NCBI GenBank assembly: GCA_963714065.1
Contig: OY970226.1
Location: forward strand, 372,001-436,000
Length of the DNA: 64,000 nucleotides
Source: JAZKID01 sp963714065
GTDB taxonomy: Bacteria; Pseudomonadota; Alphaproteobacteria; Rhizobiales; UBA4765
Reading direction: 5' to 3'
The notes below the pieces were generated by a model. The model was not told where the DNA came from, did not search any database, and worked only from the letters and a program-made list of their open reading frames with translations. Below are positions 24,157-33,599 of this stretch, one piece after another. The translations under genes were made by a program, and so were the position numbers. How positions within the stretch are numbered: the first letter of the stretch is position 1; the number at the start of each line of letters is the position of its first letter.

Positions 24157-25965
24157 TCAGCCTTTCACTCTGACATAACTTCCCGGCGCAGGTTCGATCG
24201 GAATATAATTGGCATTGCTGCCGATCTGCCGCGCAGGAACCTGTTCGGCATCGAGCGAAGAAAGCCAGCCTTGCCAATGCGGCCACCACGAGCCCGCATG
24301 GTTTTGCGCTTCCACCTGCCAGTCCGTAAACGTGCCGGTCAGATGGGCATTCGTCCAGTATTCGTATTTGTTGCGCGCGGGTGGATTGACAATCCCCGCA
24401 ATATGGCCGGACGCGGAAAGGGCAAACGTGACCGGCCCGCCGAAAAATTGCAGGCCGTAGAACACTGATCTTGCCGGCGCGATATGATCTTCCCTCGCCG
24501 CCAGCGCATAGACCGGGCAGGTCACTTTCTTCAGATCGATATGCCTGCCGCCCAGCACCATTTTTCCCTGGCTCAACGAATTTTTCAGATAACATTCGCG
24601 CAGGTAAAACGAATGACTGGCGGGCGTCATGCGCGTCGAATCCGAATTCCAGTAGAGGAGATCGAAGGCACCCGGCTGCTGCCCGCGCAGATAGGTGTTG
24701 ACGAAATAGGGCCAGATCAGTTCGTTGGCGCGCAGCATGTTGAAGGTCGAGGCCATATAGGAGCTGTCGAGAAAACCGCGCGCATTCATCGCCGTTTCCA
24801 GCGCCTCGATCTGCGCCTCGTCGATGAAAATTTTCAGATCGCCCGCATAGGAAAAGTCCACCTGCGCCGCAAGCAGCGTGAGGGAAGCAACCGGCGCTTT
24901 TCCTTCCTGCGCCAGATAAGCCAGCGCGGAGCTGAGCAGCGTGCCGCCGACGCAATAGCCGGCCGCGTTTATCTGCTCCTCGCCTGTAATGCTCCTGATC
25001 GCCTCGATCGATTTCAACACGCCTTCGAACATGTAATCCTCGAAGCTCTTGTCGCGCAGGCGCTGGTCCGGGTTCACCCAGGAAACGCAGAACACCGTCT
25101 GCCCCTGCTCCACCAGCCATTTGATCAGCGATTTCTCTTCGTTGAGATCGAGGATATAGAATTTGTTGATCCAGGGCGGCACGATCAGGAGCGGCCGTTT
25201 GCACACCTGCGCGGTTGCGGGCGCATACTGGATCAGCTGGACCAGATCGTTCTGGTAGATCACCGCGCCTTTTGTCATCGCCAGATTTTTGCCGAGCGCG
25301 AATTGCGCCGCGTCCGTCTGCCGCAATTTGATCTCGCCATTGCCGGCGCGAATATCCTCGGCCAGCATCTTCATGCCCTTGACGAGATTGGCGGCACTGG
25401 TGCTCATCGTTTCATGCAGCAGCTCCGGGCTTGTCATGATGAAGTTCGAGGGCGAGAGTGCCGCCGAAATCTGCCGCACGTAAAACAGCGCTTTTTGCCG
25501 CGTATGCGGGTCGAGCCCCTCGGCCTGCTTCACCGCCTCTTCCGCCCAGTTCGTCGTGATCAAATAGAGCTGTTTGCAGAAATCGAAAAAAATATTGCGC
25601 GACCAGTCGGGGCTCTGAAAGCGTTGGTCGAAAGAGCTGGCGGCCATGACCTCGCCCACCGACCCGCCCATGAGCCGTCTGAGCGAATTGCTCCACAGCT
25701 CGATATAGCCTTTCCACAATTCGGTCTGCAGCGCGACCGCGCGCTGCGGCGAGGACAGCCAGCTTTCCGCAACTTTCGTGAGCGTGGTGGCGACTTCAGC
25801 CGCTTCCGCCGGCATGGGTGAAGGTATGGCCCCTTTTTCGCGCGGCTCCAGAAAGGCCGCCACGGCCTTGCCGTATTCCTCGTAGAGCTTGGCGAGGTTA
25901 TGCACGAATGCCTGCGGGTCCGCCGCCGCCTCGAATCCCTGAAATTTGCCCTCCGGCTCGCTCAT
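24157..25965 (-). CDS. phaC: Class I poly(3-hydroxyalkanoate) synthase
   Basis: 602 residues. Polymerises (R)-3-hydroxyacyl-CoA into storage polyester on granules. An N-terminal helical domain (1-200) precedes the alpha/beta-hydrolase core. The lipase-box nucleophile is Cys338 in AAGYCVGG, and PPWINKFYILDL, REDHIAP (catalytic Asp) and SGHIAGIVNP (catalytic His) follow in family order. Length is normal for class I. No phaA, phaB or phasin gene is adjacent. It is convergent with the outer-membrane gene and divergent from the lipoprotein gene. Confidence 0.95.
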   Translation of the reverse strand: MSEPEGKFQGFEAAADPQAFVHNLAKLYEEYGKAVAAFLEPREKGAIPSPMPAEAAEVATTLTKVAESWLSSPQRAVALQTELWKGYIELWSNSLRRLMGGSVGEVMAASSFDQRFQSPDWSRNIFFDFCKQLYLITTNWAEEAVKQAEGLDPHTRQKALFYVRQISAALSPSNFIMTSPELLHETMSTSAANLVKGMKMLAEDIRAGNGEIKLRQTDAAQFALGKNLAMTKGAVIYQNDLVQLIQYAPATAQVCKRPLLIVPPWINKFYILDLNEEKSLIKWLVEQGQTVFCVSWVNPDQRLRDKSFEDYMFEGVLKSIEAIRSITGEEQINAAGYCVGGTLLSSALAYLAQEGKAPVASLTLLAAQVDFSYAGDLKIFIDEAQIEALETAMNARGFLDSSYMASTFNMLRANELIWPYFVNTYLRGQQPGAFDLLYWNSDSTRMTPASHSFYLRECYLKNSLSQGKMVLGGRHIDLKKVTCPVYALAAREDHIAPARSVFYGLQFFGGPVTFALSASGHIAGIVNPPARNKYEYWTNAHLTGTFTDWQVEAQNHAGSWWPHWQGWLSSLDAEQVPARQIGSNANYIPIEPAPGSYVRVKG

Positions 25966-26047
25966 TTTTTACCGCCGCCCTGCATTGTTCTGCTTGCCGG
26001 TTATGCCAAAATAGCCCATCTGTGTCAGTAATATTAAGGTTGGGCCG

Positions 26048-26296
26048 ATGCGCAAACCCTCTTTATGCTTAATTCTGATAAGCCTTGTATTTTCAGGCTG
26101 TTCGGCCCTGATGCCGACAAAAGACATCGAAAGCAAGGATGCCACGGGCGAATATCCGCTTATTGGCGACCTGCCACCGGGGGAAACGAAAACCCTCTCT
26201 CCCGAGGAGCGCGATAAAATGGTCAAGGACCTGACGGTCGCCCGCGAGAAAAACAAGAAAGCGACGGCAGCTCCCCTGCCCGCACAGACACCCTGA
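26048..26296 (+). CDS. Small lipoprotein, 82 residues
   Basis: A basic start and hydrophobic stretch lead to a lipobox FSGC (Cys18), so it is processed by signal peptidase II and lipid-anchored. The mature part is only about 65 hydrophilic residues (YPLIGDLPPGETKTLSPEER) ending in an Ala/Pro tail. AAGG lies 10 bases before the ATG. No named family is recognised. Its stop is about 50 bases before glpX. Confidence 0.7.
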   Translation: MRKPSLCLILISLVFSGCSALMPTKDIESKDATGEYPLIGDLPPGETKTLSPEERDKMVKDLTVAREKNKKATAAPLPAQTP

Positions 26297-26345
26297 TAAT
26301 GTCCGCGCGATGGACGGGGGCCGCGAACATGTTACAACATCGTCC

Positions 26346-27341
26346 ATGACTCGCCACAGCGAAACGCCGCTTGCCATTCTCGACCGCACCTTGTCGATGG
26401 AGATCGTGCGTGTGACCGAGCGCGCGGCGGTGGCGGCTGCTTGTCAGCGCGGACGCGGCGATGAGAAACAGGCCGATCAGGTTGCCGTGAACGCCATGCG
26501 GCGCGAGCTCAACAAGCTAGGCATTTCAGGTACGGTGGTGATCGGTGAAGGCGAGCGTGACGAAGCGCCGATGCTTTATATCGGCGAAAAGGTCGGCACC
26601 GGCACGGGGCCGAAGGTCGACATCGCGCTCGACCCGCTGGAAGGCACCACGATCTGCGCCAAGAACACGCCAAATGCGCTCAGCGTGATTGCGATTGCCG
26701 AGGAAGGCGGGCTGCTTTACGCGCCGGACGTTTATATGGACAAGATCGCCATCGGCCCCGGCTATCCGGACGGCGTCGTCGATCTCGATGCCGATCCCGC
26801 CGACAATATCGCGGCATTGGCCAAGGCAAAAGGCGTGAAACCTGCCGATATCACCGCCTGCATGATGGACCGCCCGCGCCATGCCATGCTGATCAAAAGC
26901 ATTCGCGAAACGGGGGCCGCCATTCGCCTGATCGGCGACGGCGACGTTGCAGGCGTCATTCATACGACGGACCCGATCGAGACCGGCATCGACATTTATA
27001 TCGGCATCGGCGGCGCGCCCGAAGGCGTGCTGGCGGCTGCGGCCTTGCGCTGCATCGGCGGGCAGATGCAGGGGCGGCTTATTCTCGATACGGACGAGAA
27101 AATCGCGCGCGCCGCGCGCATGGGCATCAAGGACCCGCAAAAGAAATATACGATGCGGGAAATGGCGAAAGGCGACGTCATTTTTTCCGCGACCGGTGTC
27201 ACCGACGGCAATTTCCTTAAAGGCGTGTGCTTCGGCAAATCGGAAATCACGACCTGCTCCATCGTCATGCGCGCCGCCACCGGCACAATTCGCCATGTCG
27301 TTGCAAAGCATCGCGATTTTTCGAAGTTTGCCAATGAGTGA
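26346..27341 (+). CDS. glpX: Class II fructose-1,6-bisphosphatase
   Basis: 331 residues. Hydrolyses fructose 1,6-bisphosphate in gluconeogenesis (and possibly sedoheptulose 1,7-bisphosphate). Motifs are VVIGEGERDEAPMLYIGE, DPLEGTTICA with metal-binding acids, DRPRHAMLI and IGIGGAPEGVLAAAALRC. I chose the ATG at 26346 (MTRHSETPLAILDR) over an upstream in-frame start at 26310 because GlpX proteins begin shortly before the LDRTLSME helix. Followed by a palindromic repeat and recJ. Confidence 0.94.
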   Translation: MTRHSETPLAILDRTLSMEIVRVTERAAVAAACQRGRGDEKQADQVAVNAMRRELNKLGISGTVVIGEGERDEAPMLYIGEKVGTGTGPKVDIALDPLEGTTICAKNTPNALSVIAIAEEGGLLYAPDVYMDKIAIGPGYPDGVVDLDADPADNIAALAKAKGVKPADITACMMDRPRHAMLIKSIRETGAAIRLIGDGDVAGVIHTTDPIETGIDIYIGIGGAPEGVLAAAALRCIGGQMQGRLILDTDEKIARAARMGIKDPQKKYTMREMAKGDVIFSATGVTDGNFLKGVCFGKSEITTCSIVMRAATGTIRHVVAKHRDFSKFANE

Positions 27342-27349
27342 ATATATTT

Positions 27350-27428
27350 CGTCATGGCCGGATTTAGTCCGGCCATCCACGACTTGCCTTTTAACTCGTG
27401 GATGCCCGCACCAAGTGCGGGCATGACG
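27350..27428. repeat. Palindromic repeat (family C variant)
   Basis: CGTCAT and ATGACG ends enclose hairpins GGCCGGATTTAGTCCGGCC and GCCCGCACCAAGTGCGGGC, with CCACGA...TCGTGG pairing between them. Same plan as 14182-14243 with different stem sequences. Confidence 0.7.
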
Positions 27429-27433
27429 TTTTA

Positions 27434-27442
27434 TGCTATAAT
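27434..27442 (+). promoter_or_regulatory. Extended -10 element upstream of recJ
   Basis: TGCTATAAT is a perfect extended -10 located 25 bases before the recJ ATG. No good -35 is visible, which is common for extended -10 promoters. It directly follows the repeat at 27350-27428. Confidence 0.4.
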
Positions 27443-27466
27443 TACTATATCTTTTATAAGAATCAG

Positions 27467-29441
27467 ATGAGACAAGCTGCAAACGATGCAATTGAGACAA
27501 GCGAGCTGGAAATGCCGCTTTTCCTCGGCGTTGCTTCTTCCCTGCAAAACCGCAAATGGGTGATGCGCGCCGGCCGCGAAGAATTGGGTGTGGCCGAGCG
27601 GCTGATGCGCGAGCACGATATTCCCGCGCATCTTGCGCAAATACTGGCGACGCGCGGCGTTGTTCCCGAGGAAATCGACGATGCGCTGAAACCCTCGATC
27701 AGAAAGCTGATGCCGGACCCGAGCACGCTCACCGACATGGACAGACTGGTGAGCAGGCTGACGCGTGCGATTTTCGAAAAAGAAAAAATCGCCCTGTTCG
27801 GCGATTACGATGTCGACGGCGCCTGCTCCGTCGCGCTGATGCTGCGCTATCTGCGCATGCTCGGCGTCGACGCGCTCTATCATATCCCGGACCGGCTGAG
27901 CGAGGGGTATGGGCCGAACAACACAGCGTTAGAGAAATTCAAGGCACAGGGTGCATCGCTCGTGATCACACTCGATTGCGGCAGCACGAGTTTCGAGGCC
28001 TTTACGCATGCGCGCGAACTCGGTCTCGATATTCTTGTTATCGACCATCACCTTGCCGACGAAAACCTGCCCGCAACCTGCGGTCTCGTGAACCCGAACA
28101 GGCAAGACGACATATCCGGGCTCGGCTATCTCTGCGCCGCGGGCGTGACATTCATGGTGCTGGTGGCGCTGTCGCGCGAGTTGCGCCGATGCGATTTCTT
28201 CAAGTCAGCTTCTAAGCCGACGAGTTCAAAATAATTTCCCTCCCCCAGAAAGGGGGAGGGTCAGGGTGGGGGTTAATACAACTCATGACCCCCCACCTAA
28301 CCTCCCCCCTTTCAGGGGGGAGGAAAAAAGAGGTGAAATTCTCTCTGCCAGTATTACCGAACCCGATTTAATGGCGCTCCTCGATCTTGTCGCGCTTGCA
28401 ACCGTTGCCGATGTCGTGCCGCTGACCAAGCTCAACCGCGCTTTCGTGCAGCGCGGGCTTGAAAATATTCGTGCGCGCAAATGTGTCGGCCTGCGCGCTT
28501 TATGCGATGTGGCGCGGCTTTCCGGCCCTGCGGACCCTTACCATCTCGGCTTTTTGCTGGGTCCGCGCATCAATGCCGGCGGGCGTATCGGCGATGCGGC
28601 TTTGGGCACGCGCTTGCTGATCGGCGACGACGAGGCCGAGGCGATGCAGATCGCGCAAACGCTCGACCGCCTCAATCAGGAGCGGCAGGTGATCGAGCAG
28701 GCGGCACTGATCGAGGCGCGCGAGCAGGCGGAAATTCTTTTGCAGAATAATCCCGAACTTGCGGTTCTGATCGTCGGTGCGCAAAACTGGCATCCCGGCG
28801 TCGTGGGGCTGATCGCTTCGCGGCTGAAAGAGCAGTTCAACCGGCCCGCCTTCGCCATCGCTTTCGACCAGGGGAAAGGTACAGGCTCGGGCCGCTCGCT
28901 TTCCGGCGTCGATCTCGGCAGCAAGGTGCGCGCTGCGGTGAATGAAGCCATCATCGTCAAGGGTGGCGGACACGCGATGGCAGCGGGCATAACGCTTGAA
29001 GAGAACCAGCTCGAAAATTTTCGTGCTTTCATGGAGCGTGAACTTAATGAGCAGGTTCGCAAGGCACGCACCGAGCGCAGCCTTACCATCGACGCCATGC
29101 TGATGCCCGCCGCACTGACGCCGGAATTCGTACTTTCCTTGCAGCAGGCCGGGCCTTTCGGCACCGGCAGCCCCGAGCCGCTATTCGCCTTTGCCGATTT
29201 GAAACTTCTATACGCAGATATTGTGGCTGAGAAACATTTGCGGCTATCCCTGCAGGGCGCCGACGGCGCGCGCATCAAGGCCATGGCATTCCGCGCCGTC
29301 GACAGCGCCTTCGGCCAGACCCTGATGAAAGCGCGCGGACAAATATTGCATCTGGCGGCCAACATCTCGCTCGATAACTGGCAGGGACGGCAATCCGTAA
29401 GCCTGCGCGTTGTCGATGCCGCACCGGCAGGATTGCATTAA
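27467..29441 (+). pseudogene. recJ: Single-strand-specific exonuclease RecJ, split by a repeat insertion
   Basis: The gene is read in two pieces. The first (27467-28234) carries the DHH domain: FGDYDVDGACS and VIDHHLADENLP. The second (open from a GTG at 28266 to 29441) carries GRIGDAALG and the DHHA1 motif GGGHAMAAGI. Between CDFF and EPDLMALLDL a palindromic element (28237-28324) adds a stop (TAA 28232-28234) and changes the frame. RecJ normally degrades 5' ends in recombination and mismatch repair. The two halves could in principle be made separately, but the second has no proper start. All motifs outside the insertion are conserved, so the event looks recent. Confidence 0.85.
28237..28324. 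repeat. GC-rich palindromic element inside recJ (family D)
   Basis: The left hairpin CCCTCCCCCAGAAAGGGGGA, then GGGTGGGGG, face a right half ACCCCCCACC and CCTCCCCCCTTTCAGGGGGG. The two ends are imperfect inverted repeats of about 36 bases. This is the only copy of this family in the window. It falls in the linker between the DHH and DHHA1 domains. Confidence 0.85.
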
Positions 29442-31420
29442 TGGCCGATCTCACAAAAATCGCCGCAAGCCTGGCCGCACCCAGCCTGTCTTCCGCCTTG
29501 CAGGAGGCGGGCGCTCTGCCCTCCGGACAAACGATTGACGCAAAGATTGCGCAGATTTTATCCGACGGACTTCTCAAGCTCACCTCTTCCATCGGTACGT
29601 TCGAGCTGAAAGCTTCGCATCCGGCCTTGCAGCCGGGGGTAAATGTACGGCTCACCATATCCGACAGCGGCGCAATTACGCTGACGCTGGCGCCGAAAGC
29701 GGATGCGCTGGCACCACAGCTTTCGCAAGCGCCCGCGCAGGCTTCGCACCCCGCACAGCAAACGCCCGCCGTGATCACCACGCTTTCGGGAAGTCAAAAT
29801 CCTGCACAACCTGCCGCACCTTCAACATACACGGCAACGGGACAGATTGCGCAGCAAACACAGCCGGAATTTATCCCGGCATCATCGCCTCAAAATGTGC
29901 CACAGGCATCCCAGCCGCTGCAACCAAATATATCCGGCACATTGTCGCCCACAATTCCTGCACAAACAAAAACAGCCGCAATACAAACACCGGCACAAAT
30001 CCTTTCGCCGCCACCGGTAACGCAGCAGGCAGGTGCCGCTTCTTATGCAACACAGCCCGAGGCCGCATTGCCGCAACCGAATGCGGCGACGCAGCTTGTT
30101 ACGCCGCAGCAAGCTTCGGCACAACCGATTTTGCCGCAAGCAATTCTTCCGGAAGCGCCACAGCCAAGCTCTGCCACGCCACAAATATCCGTGACACCCG
30201 CGCTGCCGGCAGCGCTTGGTGAAGCTCTTGGTGAGGCTCTTGCAAAAGCAGGCAGCATTGCGCCGCTGATCGCCAATCTCGATGCCGTGGAAAAACTGGC
30301 CAAGCCTCTGCCGGAACCCTTGCGTGTCGCAATCGGGCAGGTGCTGCAATCCATAAAGCCATTCTCCGACAACATCGCGCCGCAGACGCTGGAGCAGGCG
30401 GTCAAGCGCGCGGGCATATTTTTCGAAAACGATCTGGCGAAAGGCCTTGTGCAGGCTTTTCTGCCAGATGCGCCGCAACCGGATCTGAAAGCGGCGCTGC
30501 TGAAGCTAGAAGCCGCTCTCAAAAGCTTGCCCACGCCGGAAGCATCGCCTAAAACACGCGACATGAGCGATGCCCCGCGCCCTGCTCCGCCGCGGCCGAA
30601 CGAGCTCCCACAACCGCAGCCCCGGCGCGAGGCCACGCTAACGTCTTCTTCCACTATTCCGGAAATCACTGCCGTGCTGACCCAGCAGACGGACAGCGCG
30701 CTTGCGCGCGTGCGCGTTTTGCAATTTGCCTCGCTCCCGGTTGGAGCCGATGCGCCGGGTGGCGAACAGGTTCGGCCGGCGCAGGTCTGGCATCTCGATA
30801 TTCCGCTGCTGATCAACGGCCAGGCGAATATCATTCCCCTGCAAATCGAGCGCGATGCCGAGAAACGTGCGGCAGCGGAGCATCATCACCGCTGGCGCGT
30901 GCGTTTCGCGCTGGATCTTGCCGAACTCGGCGCCGTGCATGCGCTGCTGGCGCTGGGCGGCGGCATGCTCGACATCACGCTGTGGGCAGAACGCGAAGAG
31001 ACCTGCACGCTGTTCAACAGCATGGCGAAAGAGCTGCATTATGCGCTGCTCGACGAGGAACTGGATGTGACAGGAATTCGACTTTCGCGCGGGCCACCCG
31101 CGCACGGTTTCGCGCGCGGGTGGACATGTGGATACGCGCACATGAGCGAGAAGGAAGAAAAAGAACAGGTTGCGGTCGCCCTGCATTACCAGCATCCCGG
31201 CACGCCGAAAGTCGTGGCCAAGGGTACGGGCGCGGTTGCCGAAAATATTATCCGAACCGCGCAGGAGCACGATGTCGCGGTCGAAAAAAACCCGGAACTG
31301 GCGGCGGCGCTCTCCACCGTCGAGCTCGACGAAAATATCCCGGTCGAGCTTTATAAGGCCGTGGCGCAGGTGATCGGCTTTGTCATGAAGGCCGCGAAAA
31401 AGGCGAAGTGGAAGGCTTAA
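29441..31420 (+). CDS. Flagellar hook-length protein FliK-like, fused to an FlhB C-terminal-like domain
   Basis: 659 residues. Residues about 80-420 are Pro/Ala/Gln-rich, as in FliK linkers. About 440-550 resemble the FliK C-terminal domain (LDIPLLINGQANIIPLQIER, RWRVRFALDLAELGAVHALL, GGGMLDITLWAE). From residue 568 (MSEKEEKEQVAVALHYQHPG, then VVAKGTGAVAENI and ENIPVELYKAVAQVIGFV) it matches the short FlhB-C-like proteins (FlhX/YlqH type). FliK normally binds FlhB-C to switch the export apparatus from hook to filament; here both are in one chain. The ATG overlaps the recJ stop by one base. An internal ATG at 31142 might also start the second part separately. Confidence 0.75.
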   Translation: MADLTKIAASLAAPSLSSALQEAGALPSGQTIDAKIAQILSDGLLKLTSSIGTFELKASHPALQPGVNVRLTISDSGAITLTLAPKADALAPQLSQAPAQASHPAQQTPAVITTLSGSQNPAQPAAPSTYTATGQIAQQTQPEFIPASSPQNVPQASQPLQPNISGTLSPTIPAQTKTAAIQTPAQILSPPPVTQQAGAASYATQPEAALPQPNAATQLVTPQQASAQPILPQAILPEAPQPSSATPQISVTPALPAALGEALGEALAKAGSIAPLIANLDAVEKLAKPLPEPLRVAIGQVLQSIKPFSDNIAPQTLEQAVKRAGIFFENDLAKGLVQAFLPDAPQPDLKAALLKLEAALKSLPTPEASPKTRDMSDAPRPAPPRPNELPQPQPRREATLTSSSTIPEITAVLTQQTDSALARVRVLQFASLPVGADAPGGEQVRPAQVWHLDIPLLINGQANIIPLQIERDAEKRAAAEHHHRWRVRFALDLAELGAVHALLALGGGMLDITLWAEREETCTLFNSMAKELHYALLDEELDVTGIRLSRGPPAHGFARGWTCGYAHMSEKEEKEQVAVALHYQHPGTPKVVAKGTGAVAENIIRTAQEHDVAVEKNPELAAALSTVELDENIPVELYKAVAQVIGFVMKAAKKAKWKA

Positions 31421-32136
31421 AGCGCCTTGATGTCGAGATCGCCGGAACCGCTCTTGACGTCGATCGTCAGCGTGGCGCCCGGCGTATCGCCAAGTTCGTT
31501 TTTCAGATCGCCGGAACCGCTAAAATAATTCGTCTTCACTTTTGAGCCTTTCGGCAGGCGCACTTCGATATCGCCGCTGCCGGTGCGTAAAGTGAGATTA
31601 CCGCTCGGCTGTTTCTTGAAAGCAAGCTGCATGCCGCCGCTGCCCGAGGCGATCTCGCCGCCACCGACAAGGTTCTTCATCCTGATATCGCCGCTGCCGG
31701 TCTTGCCGGTAAAATCCTTCAGCGGCGCATCGACATCCACATCGCCGCTGCCAAGCTTGTAGACAAGCTTGCTTTCCATATCCTTGAGCGCGAGATCGCC
31801 GGAACCGTTCGAGATATCGACATTGACCGTCTTCGGCACGCCGATCTTGAAATTCACATTACAGCTCTTGCGCGAAAACAGGCCGCCCTTCGGCTGCTCC
31901 ACATCGATGACAAGTTCGGTGCCTTTCTTTTCGACCTGAAGCTTGCAGCTATCGGCAAAGTCGATCTTTTCGATATCGACCGTTACTTTCGTGCCTGAAC
32001 CCGCATGCACATCGATCTTGCCGGAAGAGTTCTCGATATGCAGCGATTTAAGATCCTTGGCGTCGAATTCTTTCTTTTCGGCAGCTAAAACGGGCGAGGC
32101 GAACACGAGAACCGAAAAAAGCATGAGCAGGCGCAT
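31417..32136 (-). CDS. Exported DUF4097-like beta-repeat protein
   Basis: 239 residues. Signal peptide at residues 1-19 (MRLLMLFSVLVFASPVLA). The mature protein is a beta-solenoid-like series with repeated SGSGD / GSGD turns (SNGSGDLAL, KLGSGDVDV, KTGSGDIRM, RTGSGDIEV, FSGSGDLKN, KSGSGDLDI), typical of DUF4097/adhesin-like proteins found in the envelope. Two cysteines (DSCKL, KSCNV) may form a disulfide. The ATG at 32136 is preceded by GGAGAATTTT, which decides the start against an ATG at 32148. Its stop overlaps the stop of the flagellar gene on the other strand. Confidence 0.75.
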   Translation of the reverse strand: MRLLMLFSVLVFASPVLAAEKKEFDAKDLKSLHIENSSGKIDVHAGSGTKVTVDIEKIDFADSCKLQVEKKGTELVIDVEQPKGGLFSRKSCNVNFKIGVPKTVNVDISNGSGDLALKDMESKLVYKLGSGDVDVDAPLKDFTGKTGSGDIRMKNLVGGGEIASGSGGMQLAFKKQPSGNLTLRTGSGDIEVRLPKGSKVKTNYFSGSGDLKNELGDTPGATLTIDVKSGSGDLDIKAL

Positions 32137-32200
32137 AAAATTCTCCATAGGCCGCGCAACTAGGGTTGGCGTGGCGGCTAGTTGCGAGGCCGCAATATAA

Positions 32201-32275
32201 TGGCGCGCCCACGGGGAATCGAACCCCGGTTTCAACCGTGAGAGGGTCGCGTCCTAACCGCTAGACGATGGGCGC
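32201..32275 (-). tRNA. tRNA-Glu (anticodon CTC)
   Basis: Acceptor GCGCCCA pairs with TGGGCGC (discriminator G), with CCA encoded. The anticodon loop is CTCTCAC between CGACC and GGTTG, and the T-arm is GGGGTTCGATTCCCC. Together with the next tRNA it gives both Glu isoacceptors. Confidence 0.95.
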
Positions 32276-32399
32276 ATTGTGGCTGTTTAAGCATATCATC
32301 CGCGGCATGAACAGAAAAAATGGCGGCCGAGCAATTTGGGTTGGTAAACGGCGATGCGTGCTGGGTTGGCGGGCGGCAGCGAGCATCGCCGTACAATAA

Positions 32400-32474
32400 T
32401 GGCGCGCCCACGGGGAATCGAACCCCGCTCTCGTCCGTGAAAGGGACGTGTCCTAACCGATAGACGATGGGCGC
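32400..32474 (-). tRNA. tRNA-Glu (anticodon TTC)
   Basis: Same acceptor and T-arm as the neighbouring tRNA-Glu, with anticodon loop CTTTCAC between CGTCC and GGACG and an encoded CCA. The two lie 124 bases apart and differ mainly in the anticodon arm and D-loop, consistent with an old duplication. Confidence 0.95.
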
Positions 32475-32805
32475 TTTCGGCAAATAGAGAAGGTTCTGGC
32501 TAACCGAACGGGTCGGGATAATCAAGCATCAGTAACGCCCTGCTGGCTGGCTGCCATGGGTTTGCCATATTCGCTGCCGAAAGATCGTCGATATGGCGGA
32601 TATCGGGCACTTATAATGCAACGGGTCAGGCATTTTTGGATGGCTTATGTTTGCGTTGCAAACCGCTCCTTACCCCCTTGCACAGCAATGGAATGAGTGG
32701 CATTTATTTAAACTTGGGGAATGAAAAGAATCTTGGTATCTTTATCAAGACGAATCGAAGGTAGGCCGGTTCGGCATGATCAGTCGGTTAGTTGAGGTGG
32801 GGGCA
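32475..32805 (+). other. Intergenic region / probable long leader of the cold-shock gene
   Basis: About 330 bases with no supported gene. Cold-shock genes often have long 5' leaders, and the stretch after 32700 (AT-rich, ATTTATTTAAACTTGGGG) could hold the promoter. Upstream it also holds the promoter of the two tRNA-Glu genes on the other strand. No repeat was seen. Confidence 0.4.
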
Positions 32806-33426
32806 ATGGCAGTAAAAAGCGAAGACATGGCGCCGGGCGCTGACATCTCCACGGACGCAGACTTCGCGCGCGATATTCATGCGCATGAACTTTCGCGAGA
32901 GCCTCATGTCGATGTCATCGAGCTCGCAGGCAAGATCAAATGGTTCGATGTCGCGAAAGGCTTCGGCTTTATCGTCCCGGATAACGGCATGCCCGACATT
33001 CTGCTGCACGTCACCTGCCTGCGCCGCGACGGCTACCAGACCGCTTACGAAGGCGCGCGTGTCGTCGCCGAAGTATTGAACCGCCCGCGCGGCATGCAGG
33101 CGCTGCGCATTCTTTCCATGGACGAGTCAACCGCCATTCATCCCTCGCAAATGCCGCCGCCGCGCACGCATGTTCAGGTTGTGCCGGAATCGGGCCTCGA
33201 GCGCGCAGTCGTCAAATGGTTCAACAGGATCAAGGGTTACGGCTTCGTCACGCGCGGCGATGGCACGGAAGATATTTTCGTGCATATGGAAATCCTGCGC
33301 CGTTACGGCGTCACCGAGCTGCGCCCCGGCCAAGTCGTTTTCGTGCGCTTCGGCAATGGGCCGAAAGGGCTGATGGCGGCGGAAGTGCGGCCAGAAACCG
33401 GCGCCTACGTCCCGCACTCGCATTAA
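32806..33426 (+). CDS. Double cold-shock-domain protein
   Basis: 206 residues with two cold-shock domains. Domain 1 (about 41-105) has IKWFDVAKGFGFIVPD and PDILLHVTCLR. Domain 2 (about 138-200) has VKWFNRIKGYGFVTRGDG and DIFVHMEILRRYG. A 30-residue linker (HPSQMPPPRTHVQ) joins them. Twin-domain proteins of this size are characteristic of alphaproteobacteria and bind single-stranded nucleic acid. GAGGTGGGGG just before the ATG at 32806 favours that start over 32776. Confidence 0.9.
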   Translation: MAVKSEDMAPGADISTDADFARDIHAHELSREPHVDVIELAGKIKWFDVAKGFGFIVPDNGMPDILLHVTCLRRDGYQTAYEGARVVAEVLNRPRGMQALRILSMDESTAIHPSQMPPPRTHVQVVPESGLERAVVKWFNRIKGYGFVTRGDGTEDIFVHMEILRRYGVTELRPGQVVFVRFGNGPKGLMAAEVRPETGAYVPHSH

Positions 33427-33449
33427 GCGGCACTCCTTTGCCAATTAAA

Positions 33450-33599
33450 CCGCTCATGCCCACCTACATCGGGCTTGCCTGATGTGGCATTTTTAATGCA
33501 CAACTCGGATATATCCGAGTTGTGGTAGCGGGCATCCAGTTGGATATCAAATATGCTAAATCCTGATTTGTGGACACCCGCTTTCGCGGGGGTGAGCGG
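33450..33599. repeat. Composite palindromic repeat (family A, inverted nesting)
   Basis: CCGCTCA and TGAGCGG ends. The nested AACTCGGATATATCCGAGTT palindrome is at 33501-33520 and lies in the first half here, not the second as at 7689 and 8545. The last hairpin (ACCCGCTTTCGCGGGGGT) overlaps the start region of the DUF192 gene. Confidence 0.8.
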
